From: Gammaproteobacteria bacterium
GTDB taxonomy: Bacteria; Pseudomonadota; Gammaproteobacteria; Pseudomonadales; Azotimanducaceae
Direction: 5' to 3'
Assembly (NCBI GenBank): GCA_018667205.1
Contig: JABIVN010000199.1
Coordinates: 1 to 12,499, forward strand
Length of the DNA: 12,499 nt
Made by a program: the position numbers and the translations under genes. How positions within the stretch are numbered: the stretch's first letter is position 1; every line of letters starts with the position of its first letter. Below the pieces are notes generated by a model. It ran no database searches. It was not told where the DNA came from and saw nothing but the letters and a program-made list of their open reading frames with translations. Below, piece by piece: positions 5,945-12,499 of this stretch.

Positions 5945-6364
5945 TTACCCGAAAACGGTATCAATACCCGCCTGCGCACAGGCAATATCCTCTTCTTCGG
6001 AACCACCCGACACACCAACAGCTCCTACCAAAATATCGCCTTCGAATATCGGGACCCCACCACCAAAAGTAACTACCCGTGGTCGCTCGACCATCCCTGC
6101 CTGGAGTTGTTGATTCCCATCGAGAATATCTTTCCAGCCCATGGTTGGGAAACCAAAGCCCGCAGCCGTGTAAGCCTTGTCTTTGGCAATGCCCATCGAG
6201 GGCAGGAACGCATTGTTCATTCGTAAGAAAGCGATTTCGGTAGCGGAAGAATCCACCACCGAAACATTGATCGCTATACCCAGGTTGCCGGCGTGGTCAA
6301 CAGCGGCTTGAGCGATTGCACAAGCCGTTTTCGTTGTAACATTCCTGTTAGTGACACTGGTCAT
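5945..6364 (-). CDS. GlcG/HbpS-family protein (DUF336)
   Basis: A 139-residue protein of the GlcG/HbpS family. It shows VVDSSATEIAFLRM (36-49), the KAYTAAGF signature (63-70), and the glycine-rich C-terminal part GGGVPIFEGD (101-110) with GAVGVSGG (114-121). Family members have been linked to haem binding or accessory roles in catabolic operons, but no general reaction is known and none is claimed here. The gene starts 4 bp after the stop of catechol 2,3-dioxygenase, so it is co-transcribed; no good Shine-Dalgarno is visible, which points to translational coupling. Genes of this family occur beside extradiol dioxygenases in other meta-cleavage clusters, so a role in that pathway is plausible. 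Confidence 0.82.
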   Translation of the reverse strand: MTSVTNRNVTTKTACAIAQAAVDHAGNLGIAINVSVVDSSATEIAFLRMNNAFLPSMGIAKDKAYTAAGFGFPTMGWKDILDGNQQLQAGMVERPRVVTFGGGVPIFEGDILVGAVGVSGGSEEEDIACAQAGIDTVFG

Positions 6365-6368
6365 GAGT

Positions 6369-7289
6369 TTAGGATACGACTCCCATAAAGCTCTCTACCA
6401 AAGTGCGTGAATGGTAGAAAATAGCCTGACCTGAATTGTCTGCAGTCCAGGTTAATACAGGGCTATCGGGGTAACGGTAGCTGTCTTCAGCAAAGACTTC
6501 ATTGCGATTGCCCGATGGGTCGAAGTAATAGATGGTCATGCCCCGGGTCAGTCCATGGCGTGTGGGCCCAACGTCCAGAGGGATATCTTTCATTGAAATA
6601 ATATCGGCTGCCCGTAACACCTGCTCCCACGATCCTAGTAGGAATGATGCATGGTGCAGTTTCCCGGGTTCTCCGTGGCGAATAAATGCAATGTCATGTG
6701 CCTTGGTGCTGCAGGACAAAAATGCTGCGATTTGCATTTCACCATCAACAACTTGCTCCGAAAGTTCGAATTCCAGCGCTTCGACGAAGAACCGTACTTC
6801 TTCATCATGGTCATCGCCATACAATAAACAATGATCAAAACGAATAGCCTTCATTCCCACTGTGTCTTCTGACCAGGGAGCGGGGTTAGTTGTGGGGATG
6901 CCGTTTCCTACCGATTCTTTTTCGGCGTAAAGATCGAAGCGGTGACCACCTGGCGCAACAAAACTGACGCGCTCACCACAACCGTTGAGTTCTTCTGCCG
7001 GGATCCTGGTAGTTTCGACACCGAAGTTTTTTACATTGGATTCGAATCGCCACAAGTCCTGCTCTGTGCGGACCTTAAACGCCATATGATTCATACCAGA
7101 ACTGTCTGAAGGTTCCAGAACAACAGAAAACTTATCGTGCTCGTCCCAGCACTTTAGATACACACGACCTTGATCATCTCGATCGGTTTCAATAAGTCCC
7201 ATATTGTCACAATAATGAGTTACAGCCTCATCGATATCGAGAACACGTAATTGAACGTGCCCCGGGCGTAAAATTCCTGTCATAGCCAT
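6369..7289 (-). CDS. dmpB: Catechol 2,3-dioxygenase (extradiol, XylE/DmpB type)
   Basis: A 306-residue extradiol dioxygenase with two vicinal-oxygen-chelate domains; length and spacing match XylE (307 aa) almost residue for residue. The iron(II) ligands are H153 (RFDHCLLYG), H213 (LHHASF) and E264 (GNRNEVF). The second-shell catalytic residues H198, H245 and Y254 are also in place. It opens catechol and methylcatechols between C2 and C3 to 2-hydroxymuconic semialdehydes. AGGAG lies 7 nt before the ATG. It directly follows the ferredoxin gene, whose XylT/DmpQ homologues re-reduce the iron of this enzyme after oxidative inactivation. All active-site residues are intact, so it should be functional. 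Confidence 0.96.
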   Translation of the reverse strand: MAMTGILRPGHVQLRVLDIDEAVTHYCDNMGLIETDRDDQGRVYLKCWDEHDKFSVVLEPSDSSGMNHMAFKVRTEQDLWRFESNVKNFGVETTRIPAEELNGCGERVSFVAPGGHRFDLYAEKESVGNGIPTTNPAPWSEDTVGMKAIRFDHCLLYGDDHDEEVRFFVEALEFELSEQVVDGEMQIAAFLSCSTKAHDIAFIRHGEPGKLHHASFLLGSWEQVLRAADIISMKDIPLDVGPTRHGLTRGMTIYYFDPSGNRNEVFAEDSYRYPDSPVLTWTADNSGQAIFYHSRTLVESFMGVVS

Positions 7290-7320
7290 GTTGCTTCTCC
7301 TAGTTTATAGAGCAGAAATA

Positions 7321-7632
7321 CTACGCTTTCGTAGTATTTACTGCATCATTCAGGTGACCTAGCACCTGTAGTTGAATATCGGATTTAGGAAAAACACGGC
7401 AGGCCAATAATGTACCGGCGTTTTCTTCCTGTTCTGTAATACGCACTCTACTCATCTTCTTTGTTTCGTATGTACCACATAAAATGTGGATTTTACATAC
7501 TCCACAACCTCCACCCCTGCACCCGACGGGAATACCTTTTTTCCCTAACTGCATCATTCCGGCAAGAAGGTGCTGCGTTTCTCTACAACTGAAAGTTTCC
7601 TCTGTGTCTGTGATTGTGATTGTATGGGTCAC
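7321..7632 (-). CDS. dmpQ: Chloroplast-type [2Fe-2S] ferredoxin, XylT/DmpQ-like
   Basis: A 103-residue plant-type ferredoxin. The cluster ligands are C38, C43, C46 (CRGGGCGVCK) and C78 (LLACRV). The homologues XylT and DmpQ reactivate catechol 2,3-dioxygenase by reducing its oxidised iron, and the position between the reductase and the dioxygenase genes is the same as in the dmp and xyl operons. The start is taken as GTG at 7632 with AGGA about 7 nt upstream, 8 bp after the stop of the reductase gene. A longer frame from an ATG at 7761 would overlap the reductase gene by about 120 bp and add a 43-residue unrelated N-terminus, so it was not chosen. Confidence 0.9.
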   Translation of the reverse strand: MTHTITITDTEETFSCRETQHLLAGMMQLGKKGIPVGCRGGGCGVCKIHILCGTYETKKMSRVRITEQEENAGTLLACRVFPKSDIQLQVLGHLNDAVNTTKA

Positions 7633-7640
7633 AGTAGATC

Positions 7641-8708
7641 CTAAATATTTTTGAATAGGGGACTTTTTGTTTTTTCGGTGGCACCGTCCGCAGCGGTCAG
7701 GAATTTTTCCATAAACATATCTTTTTCGAAGACGCGGCCACGTATTAAGGCAGTAATACAAGCATCAATCATTGGAGGAGGGCCGCACATATAAGCCCTG
7801 TAGCCCTCGAATTTCCCTGAGAAATGTTCGATAGCGACGTCGTGCACGAAACCGGTGGCGCCATCCCACTCCGCTTCGATATCGGGACCAGATAGGCCTG
7901 GAATGTAAGTAAAGTTGTCGTGCTTGCGTTCCAGGTCCAAAAACAGATCTCTGTAATAGAGCTCTTGCAGGTTTCGGGCGCCCTGGAACAAAATGATCTC
8001 GCGTTTGTCTCCGCTTTCAAGTAAATCCAGAACCATGGATTTAGGACTGGAAAGTCCGGAGCCGCCACCGAAGAAAAGCAGCGGTTTGGGATCAGACGTT
8101 CTGATGAAAAAGTGCCCATAGGGACCTGAAAAGTCCAGCTTGTCGCCGACCCTCAGCTTTTCGTGAATCCAGGTCGTAGCCTCGCCGCCTTGTATCAGGG
8201 CGATATCAAATTCGATAATATTCTTCTCGCTGGGTGATTGGGCCATGGAGAAGGGTCTGGGTGTGTCCAGCCCGGGAATGTGTAGATTGGCGTATTGTCC
8301 GGACTGAAATTCGAGCCCATCGCCTTCGACCTCAAGGAACACCCCAAGAATCCTCGGTGTGAGTTTCTCCAATTTTACCACGGTGCCTGTATAGTCTTTC
8401 ACGGGGATGTATTGGGCGTCCGGCTCTTCCTCGACGTCCGCCTCAATGACCAGATTGCTTAAGGGCTTACAGCAGCAGGTCAGGCCTTTGCCTTCATCGC
8501 GCTCAAAATCCATCAGCGCAAAGGGAGATGCCTCGTCACCTACTTCAATGTCACCTTCGAGAATGTCTACTTTGCAGGTGCCGCACAAGCCGTGCCCGCA
8601 GGCATGAGGCAGGTATACGCCCTGTCGCAAAGCGGCATCCAGTATCGTCTGACCTTCCTCAACTTCAACGGTGACACCCAGAGGTTCAATCAACACCTCA
8701 TAGCTCAT
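7641..8708 (-). CDS. dmpP: Phenol hydroxylase reductase component, DmpP-like
   Basis: A 355-residue NADH-dependent electron-transfer protein. Domains in order: plant-type [2Fe-2S] ferredoxin with C37, C42, C45 and a CCC run at 78-80 supplying the fourth ligand; an FAD-binding barrel with RPFSMA (151-156); and a pyridine-nucleotide domain with GGGSGLSSPKSM (214-225) and CGPPPM (309-314). It passes electrons from NADH through FAD and the cluster to the diiron centre of the hydroxylase (DmpN). It starts 3 bp after the dmpO stop, with AGGA 8 nt upstream. It could conceivably also serve the oxygenases downstream that lack their own reductase, but this is inference. Confidence 0.95.
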   Translation of the reverse strand: MSYEVLIEPLGVTVEVEEGQTILDAALRQGVYLPHACGHGLCGTCKVDILEGDIEVGDEASPFALMDFERDEGKGLTCCCKPLSNLVIEADVEEEPDAQYIPVKDYTGTVVKLEKLTPRILGVFLEVEGDGLEFQSGQYANLHIPGLDTPRPFSMAQSPSEKNIIEFDIALIQGGEATTWIHEKLRVGDKLDFSGPYGHFFIRTSDPKPLLFFGGGSGLSSPKSMVLDLLESGDKREIILFQGARNLQELYYRDLFLDLERKHDNFTYIPGLSGPDIEAEWDGATGFVHDVAIEHFSGKFEGYRAYMCGPPPMIDACITALIRGRVFEKDMFMEKFLTAADGATEKTKSPLFKNI

Positions 8709-8711
8709 CGA

Positions 8712-9071
8712 CTATATCCTGGTGCCATTAAGGCCAGTGAGACCGGGTGTTTTGAATCGAATGAGTGATTTGTGCTCCACGCCATTTTCAGCCAACGATT
8801 TGTCCATGTCCGGAGAAAAAGCCTCTCCGTCCAGATTCCACTGGGTCTTGGCCCAATCGATGTCTTTGAATTCATCGTGCCAGTTAAACACCGACGGTAT
8901 TACCTCTGATACCAGCGCAGCAAAAGGCATTTCGGGGGGTAGAGGAAAAGCTTGTGCAGCACAGAAAAGCAAATGATCGTCCCAACTGACGAGGACCAGT
9001 TGATTACCGTGAAAATTTTCGACCTTATCCCGGACAAAATCGATGTATCCATCTTTTGCGACGATAGCCAT
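8712..9071 (-). CDS. dmpO: Phenol hydroxylase gamma subunit, DmpO-like
   Basis: A 119-residue protein of the DmpO/TmoB-like small-subunit family of bacterial multicomponent monooxygenases. It sits on the surface of the alpha/beta hydroxylase heterodimer to give the (alpha-beta-gamma)2 complex and holds no metal. Recognisable parts are the N-terminal GYIDFVRDKVENFHGNQLV segment, LLFCAAQAFPLPPEMPFA, and the tryptophan-rich FKDIDWAKTQW region. AGGAG lies about 7 nt upstream of the ATG, and the gene is placed between the alpha-subunit and reductase genes as in known phenol hydroxylase operons. Confidence 0.93.
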   Translation of the reverse strand: MAIVAKDGYIDFVRDKVENFHGNQLVLVSWDDHLLFCAAQAFPLPPEMPFAALVSEVIPSVFNWHDEFKDIDWAKTQWNLDGEAFSPDMDKSLAENGVEHKSLIRFKTPGLTGLNGTRI

Positions 9072-9105
9072 TTTAATCTCCTACGAAAATATAATTAAAG
9101 AATGC

Positions 9106-10632
9106 TCAGTTATCGGAGCCGGTTTTTGCCGGTTCGTCCTTGCCGTGCCACTCCTGCCAGCGTCTGAAATCTTGTGAATCGAAATAGTCACCGCCGTCTT
9201 CCGGTTCAAACTTGTACCATTTGAGAACTTCTGGAATGGTGGCGCCACCACAATTTCCCTGGAATATCTGATGCACGGGCAACCAGGCCTGTACGTATTT
9301 TTCAGGCTCATTTTCAAAAATATCTTTACAGCCATCCGAGCAGAAATGGTAGTTGTCACCCTTGAACTTTGTATTGCGGAAGCTCAGCTGCATCGGGTCA
9401 GTTTTCACTTCAGTGAAGATCATGGGAATCTGACAAACTTGGCACAGTTGAGGCAAGCTTGCCAGATATTCGAAGGTGCCATCTTCTTTTTGTTTTTTCC
9501 AGTGCTCAAAGCGGGGTCGATAATACTTGTCGAACGTGTTCGGGTATTTTTCTGACAACCAGTCCATTTTTTCATCGGATGGTTCGAATGTGTGAAACCC
9601 CGTGGCGTTGCCCAAAGCACAGAACACGGACCACACCTGGTGGCTGAGGTGCTCTGCTTCCGCGGTGGCCAATTCGTGGTGCTTGGGCATTTTCAAACCG
9701 TAGCGACCGAGATCCTCAAAGAGTGCACCGCCATTTTCGACAAAATAGATGTCCCAGGCTTCCTTCCAGGACATGGGTGTGTTGGTCAGCATATAGTCCT
9801 GCATCGCTGAGACTAGGGCCAGCACACGGTAGGCACGCCAGAAGTGTTTATCAATCCAGCCCTGAATAATGGGCAGGTTGTCTTCGTGCTGTTCCAGCAT
9901 GAACTTGATGATTTCCAGACCCAGAGTCATGTGCCGGGACTCGTCTGACTGCGCAGAAAAGCCAAAGGTCGTCGTGGCCATATCGCCGTTGTATGCCGCG
10001 CCCGACATAAAAGGCACAAACAACAGGTTGGTTAATACGTATTCAAAGGCGAATGAAATTGAGGTGATAAACTCAAATGGCCCCGCAGATAATGCATCCT
10101 CTCCGAATGACTTGGGCACGGACAAATACCAGACCCGGTCGGATTGATAGAAGGGGTCGTGAAGGCCGGTAAAATGTTTGTTGTAATGGCTGATAGTATG
10201 AATCTGAGTTTGAGCGTGTCGCAGCTCATCGATCGCCTGCATTTGGCATGCGACTCTTGCGCCTTCGCCGCGGAAGTGCCGTCCCAGATGGGCGAATCCA
10301 TGATGGGCCGCATACTCCAGCGGTGTTACGCCGGTTATAAAGAGCTTAATGGCGCTGAGATAGCTGGCGTCCGCGAGATTGGTCTGGCCATTGTTTTGCG
10401 CGAAGCTATCTATAATTGCGTATAGTTTTTTCTCTTTTTCTGCCTGAAATTTCCAGTAGGCGTCCATAGTGAGACGGAAGGGGTCTTCCCATTTATCCCA
10501 GTCGGTAATCTTGATTCCCTCAAAGGTGTCGTAGGGAAATACATCGTCCATCTTCTGGTAGCTTGTCTCCCAACCGATACCCCGAGTCAGCAATTCATAT
10601 CGCTTGCGCATATTTAATTTTTTAGCAGCCAT
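9106..10632 (-). CDS. dmpN: Phenol hydroxylase alpha (catalytic diiron) subunit, DmpN-like
   Basis: A 508-residue catalytic subunit of a soluble diiron monooxygenase. The carboxylate-bridged diiron ligands are all visible: E106 (TPLEYAAHH), E136 and H139 (DELRHAQ), E197 (FAFEYVLTN), and E231 and H234 (SDESRHMT). A C-terminal YHS-like zinc domain follows, with cysteines in LCQVCQ and YHFCSDGC (about residues 395-435). It inserts one oxygen atom into phenol or methylphenols to give catechols and, in this family, often also acts on benzene or toluene. Size is normal for DmpN (about 510 aa). AGAGG lies 8 nt before the start. It is flanked by the effector-protein gene upstream and the gamma gene downstream. 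Confidence 0.97.
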   Translation of the reverse strand: MAAKKLNMRKRYELLTRGIGWETSYQKMDDVFPYDTFEGIKITDWDKWEDPFRLTMDAYWKFQAEKEKKLYAIIDSFAQNNGQTNLADASYLSAIKLFITGVTPLEYAAHHGFAHLGRHFRGEGARVACQMQAIDELRHAQTQIHTISHYNKHFTGLHDPFYQSDRVWYLSVPKSFGEDALSAGPFEFITSISFAFEYVLTNLLFVPFMSGAAYNGDMATTTFGFSAQSDESRHMTLGLEIIKFMLEQHEDNLPIIQGWIDKHFWRAYRVLALVSAMQDYMLTNTPMSWKEAWDIYFVENGGALFEDLGRYGLKMPKHHELATAEAEHLSHQVWSVFCALGNATGFHTFEPSDEKMDWLSEKYPNTFDKYYRPRFEHWKKQKEDGTFEYLASLPQLCQVCQIPMIFTEVKTDPMQLSFRNTKFKGDNYHFCSDGCKDIFENEPEKYVQAWLPVHQIFQGNCGGATIPEVLKWYKFEPEDGGDYFDSQDFRRWQEWHGKDEPAKTGSDN

Positions 10633-10661
10633 TCCAATAACCTCTTATAAATGTTGTCTTG

Positions 10662-10943
10662 CTAGCCCCAGCTCAGCTCGAATTTCTCGTCGTCTTCATC
10701 GACATTGCCCGCCAGAGAAATAAGAACGAGGTGAAGTTCTTGCACATCCCATTCGCAACCTTTGAGCACTTCTACTGTTTCACGTTTTACAATTAGGCTG
10801 GCTGCACGCTCCATTCGGACCATGCCGGGCTCGTACTGAATATTTACCCCCGGGTTGTCCTGTTCAACCGCCTCGATAATAGGCCTGGCGTCCTCGTTGT
10901 CTTGGACAATTAAAAATGCCGTGTTTTTTTTCTTGGTGGTCAT
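10662..10943 (-). CDS. dmpM: Phenol hydroxylase activator protein, DmpM (MmoB/DmpM family)
   Basis: A 93-residue cofactor-free effector protein of the MmoB/DmpM family, which binds the hydroxylase and gates substrate and oxygen access. Typical parts are AFLIVQDNEDARPIIEAVE, the GVNIQYEPGMVRMERA strand-turn region, and the WDVQELHLVLISLAGNVDEDDE C-terminal half. The N-terminal TTKKKN is short and basic. GGGAGAG precedes the ATG by 4-6 nt, and the gene lies 13 bp after the dmpL stop. Length agrees with DmpM (about 90 aa). Confidence 0.94.
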   Translation of the reverse strand: MTTKKKNTAFLIVQDNEDARPIIEAVEQDNPGVNIQYEPGMVRMERAASLIVKRETVEVLKGCEWDVQELHLVLISLAGNVDEDDEKFELSWG

Positions 10944-10956
10944 TGTTCTCTCCCGA

Positions 10957-11955
10957 TTAAATAGTCAGGCCCTGCTTGCCCAGCCTGGCAAGCAGTTCTT
11001 CTTTGACTTCGGCCAGCTCCGACGTGCCTTCAGGTCCGAATGCCTCGACTGCAACGGGCTCGATTGCCTCACACAAGCGGCTGACCCATTTGTTCAGCCA
11101 AGTGGATAACAGCTCTTTATTCTCTTTAGATTCTGCAGCGGTGACTTTGGCCAAGGCGTTTGTCCAACGGACTGTTTCGCTGTACCACTGGGGCATAAAC
11201 TCCGTCAGCATGGCGATGGTTCCACCGCCATTTTTAGAAAGTTTTCGTTCGAATCGATCCCAGAAAAGAGGGAACAGCAGGCCATCGAGCACGAAATTCT
11301 GGGCTACCATTAGCTCAAACCAATCCTCCAGTACGAACATATCCTCCACGGCGTGGCGCAGGCCCTGCCATTGGGGGCCCTCCATCCAGTCTTTTTTGGC
11401 AGCGTCCAGCGTAGTCGTTTCGTTGCCATCGAGTAGTAGCCCAATACGCGTAATATATTGAGCCATACCCAGGCGGTCCATGGCGTTGAACATAGCGACC
11501 GAGCAAATGGTTGAGCCGTAGCCCATGCAATCGATCTGGCAGTTGTTCATATTTGCACCCCATTCGATATGGCGCAGTGGGATTAGAATGTCCCGCACAG
11601 ACTGCTTGATATCATCGGGTAGCTCTTCCAGCAGGTCCCGTTTATCAACAAAGGCGTAATTGTGTTCGGCCACTTCCTGCTGTTTTGATCTGGCGATAGT
11701 ATAGGTGCCGTAGTAATACTGGCGGGGGTCGGCAAAACTGTACCAGTCCTCCATCACAATCGCCGTGCGACTGGTGTCATAAATTTCATGATTTTTGTCC
11801 CACAGCGGACGATAGTGAAAATTGGCCGTGGGTTGAACGTCGTAAGCGGCTTCCTGATAGCGAGAAGGGGGTCTTTTATCACCAAAGCGTTCGATCAGGT
11901 TTCCATAGCTTAGCCGGATGGGTGTAATAGACTTCGCGGAAATTTCAATACTCAT
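10957..11955 (-). CDS. dmpL: Phenol hydroxylase beta subunit, DmpL-like
   Basis: A 332-residue member of the ferritin-like beta-subunit family of multicomponent phenol hydroxylases. It shares the helical fold of the alpha subunit but lacks the duplicated E-x-x-H iron ligands, and serves as scaffold in the hydroxylase dimer. Recognisable stretches are MEDWYSFADPRQYYYGTYT, IPLRHIEWGANMNNCQ and LFWDRFERKLSKNGG. AGGAG lies 6-7 nt before the ATG. The start overlaps the dmpK stop by 4 bp (ATGA), a sign of translational coupling. Length matches DmpL (about 331 aa). Confidence 0.95.
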   Translation of the reverse strand: MSIEISAKSITPIRLSYGNLIERFGDKRPPSRYQEAAYDVQPTANFHYRPLWDKNHEIYDTSRTAIVMEDWYSFADPRQYYYGTYTIARSKQQEVAEHNYAFVDKRDLLEELPDDIKQSVRDILIPLRHIEWGANMNNCQIDCMGYGSTICSVAMFNAMDRLGMAQYITRIGLLLDGNETTTLDAAKKDWMEGPQWQGLRHAVEDMFVLEDWFELMVAQNFVLDGLLFPLFWDRFERKLSKNGGGTIAMLTEFMPQWYSETVRWTNALAKVTAAESKENKELLSTWLNKWVSRLCEAIEPVAVEAFGPEGTSELAEVKEELLARLGKQGLTI

Positions 11956-12248
11956 GTTTGCTCCTGTGAGGTGACCTTATTCGTTTTTTCATCAGTGAGT
12001 CCAGGCACACCAAACCGCCATTTCAGTTTATCGAAGTCGACAGCCGCTTCCTGCTGCGCTGTCAGGTGTTGGGCATCATTATCTTCGCAAAATTTCCGGA
12101 AATGCTCGAAAGGCAGGACCAGTTCAACGTTTATGTTCGGGTCGCCAATCGCAAACTCGAATTCCACGTATTTATCGTGTAACACCTTGGTGACACGTAC
12201 GTAGCGCTGGCCCGCTATTCCTGCGTGTTGTTTTGATGTAATTGTCAT
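11952..12248 (-). CDS. dmpK: Phenol hydroxylase accessory protein, DmpK-like
   Basis: A 98-residue member of the DmpK family, the small protein encoded first in phenol hydroxylase operons. DmpK homologues are needed for assembly of the active hydroxylase, probably for iron loading. The core RYVRVTKV, KYVEFEFAIG, VELVLPFEHFRKFCEDN and LKWRFG is characteristic. The start at 12248 (MTITSKQ) gives the usual family length (about 92 aa). Upstream in-frame ATGs at 12275 and 12314 would lengthen it but lie inside or upstream of the predicted sigma-54 promoter. No proper Shine-Dalgarno precedes 12248 (only GGTG 2-3 nt away), and the predicted transcript starts about 5 nt upstream, so translation may be near-leaderless. 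Confidence 0.88.
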   Translation of the reverse strand: MTITSKQHAGIAGQRYVRVTKVLHDKYVEFEFAIGDPNINVELVLPFEHFRKFCEDNDAQHLTAQQEAAVDFDKLKWRFGVPGLTDEKTNKVTSQEQT

Positions 12249-12263
12249 ATCACCATATTGCAA

Positions 12264-12279
12264 AGCAATATCCATGCCA
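12264..12279 (-). promoter_or_regulatory. Sigma-54 (-24/-12) promoter of the phenol hydroxylase operon
   Basis: The minus strand reads TGGCATGGATATTGCT. It matches the sigma-54 consensus TGGCACG-N4-TTGCW at every fixed position but one (C to T in the -24 element), with the required 10 nt between GG and GC. It lies directly upstream of the first operon gene, as Po and similar dmp-type promoters do. The predicted transcription start is near 12253. The -12 element is inside a 7-bp inverted repeat, ATATTGC/GCAATAT (12255-12271). Confidence 0.75.
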
Positions 12280-12417
12280 TAGGAGGGGGCTCCTTTGGGA
12301 AGCCATTTATGCATGGGAGATGCACGATTTGGGCAACTTGAAACAACCGCTGATTACAGCGGACAGGGCCGTGGCGAGTATTCAAATGCTTAAGCTGGTC
12401 AGTGTGTGGTCATTACT

Positions 12418-12433
12418 TTTATGAATTGATCAA
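12418..12433 (-). promoter_or_regulatory. Candidate upstream activating site for a DmpR/XylR-type activator
   Basis: The minus strand reads TTGATCAATTCATAAA, 14 of 16 matches to TTGATCAATTGATCAA, which is the consensus I recall for the DmpR/XylR/PhhR group. It includes the perfect 12-bp palindrome AATTGATCAATT (12424-12435). Its centre is about 172 bp upstream of the predicted start, the distance expected for the distal site of Po/Pu-like promoters. A weaker half-site (TGACCA, 12400-12395) sits about 30 bp closer, where a second site would be expected. Confidence 0.6.
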
Positions 12434-12462
12434 TTTGCGCTTACCTCCCTTTCAAGCGCAAA
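12434..12462. repeat. Perfect 9-bp inverted repeat upstream of the activator site
   Basis: TTTGCGCTT (12434-12442) and AAGCGCAAA (12454-12462) are exact reverse complements separated by 11 nt, with arm centres 20 bp apart (about two helical turns). No T-run follows on either side, so a terminator is unlikely. The form suits an operator for a dimeric regulator, perhaps controlling a divergent regulator gene beyond the right edge. It abuts the candidate activator site. Confidence 0.6.
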
Positions 12463-12499
12463 GCTTTAGTCGAGCTGCCTTTTTGGCCAACGGGCAAAA

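Noticed and set aside
7321..7761. Longer 146-codon version of the ferredoxin gene starting at ATG 7761.
   Set aside because: It would overlap the reductase gene by about 120 bp and add a basic N-terminus unlike any ferredoxin; the GTG at 7632 has a Shine-Dalgarno and sits just after the reductase stop.
10976..11461. Plus-strand open frame of 161 codons opposite dmpL.
   Set aside because: Serine-rich, low-complexity translation typical of an antisense shadow; no ribosome binding site and full overlap with a well-recognised gene.
12282..12293. AAGGAG-like Shine-Dalgarno and small GGAG/CTCC palindrome upstream of an ATG at 12275.
   Set aside because: The spacing to the ATG is too long (about 14 nt), and the site lies upstream of the predicted -24 element, so it would not be in the sigma-54 transcript.
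1..12499. CRISPR array, anti-phage system or toxin-antitoxin pair.
   Set aside because: No regularly spaced repeats were seen and every substantial frame is explained by aromatic catabolism families or by antisense shadows.

Overview
The window reads as part of an aromatic-compound degradation island from a Gram-negative bacterium (Pseudomonadota, most likely a gammaproteobacterium). The evidence is a nearly intact phenol hydroxylase/catechol 2,3-dioxygenase operon in the classic order K-L-M-N-O-P-Q-B, a sigma-54-type promoter in front of it, and two ring-hydroxylating oxygenase (RHO) modules. The species cannot be fixed from sequence alone; the mix of RHO modules with a dmp operon would suit a specialist hydrocarbon degrader, but that is inference.

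Layout. Positions 1-813 are GC-richer and carry one plus-strand gene, a GFA-family zinc protein, followed by what looks like the truncated 5' end of a second plus-strand gene. From about 850 to 12248 all fifteen genes lie on the minus strand, so transcription runs right to left. Positions 12264-12433 hold the control region: a near-consensus -24/-12 promoter and, about 170 bp further upstream, a palindromic site that matches the DmpR/XylR-type activator site as I remember it. The activator gene is not in the window and may lie beyond the right edge.

The first nine minus-strand genes (12248-5945) encode the multicomponent phenol hydroxylase (DmpK, L, M, N, O, P), a chloroplast-type ferredoxin (DmpQ/XylT), catechol 2,3-dioxygenase (XylE/DmpB) and a GlcG/HbpS-like protein. 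They convert phenol or methylphenols to catechols and cleave the ring in meta position. A possible intrinsic terminator (5914-5939) follows. The usual lower meta-pathway genes (dmpC-I) are absent at this point.

The remaining six genes (5842-852) are more AT-rich: RHO alpha and beta subunits, a BenD/XylL/CmtB-like cis-diol dehydrogenase, a small DUF1330 protein, and a second RHO alpha/beta pair of the salicylate/anthranilate-hydroxylase type. Neither RHO has its own ferredoxin or reductase here. The likely logic is that the RHO modules and the diol dehydrogenase turn aromatic (possibly carboxylated) substrates into catechols, which the XylE-type dioxygenase opens. Composition differs visibly between the left edge, the RHO block and the dmp block, so the island looks assembled from parts. 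I saw no CRISPR array, rRNA, complete tRNA or intact insertion sequence.
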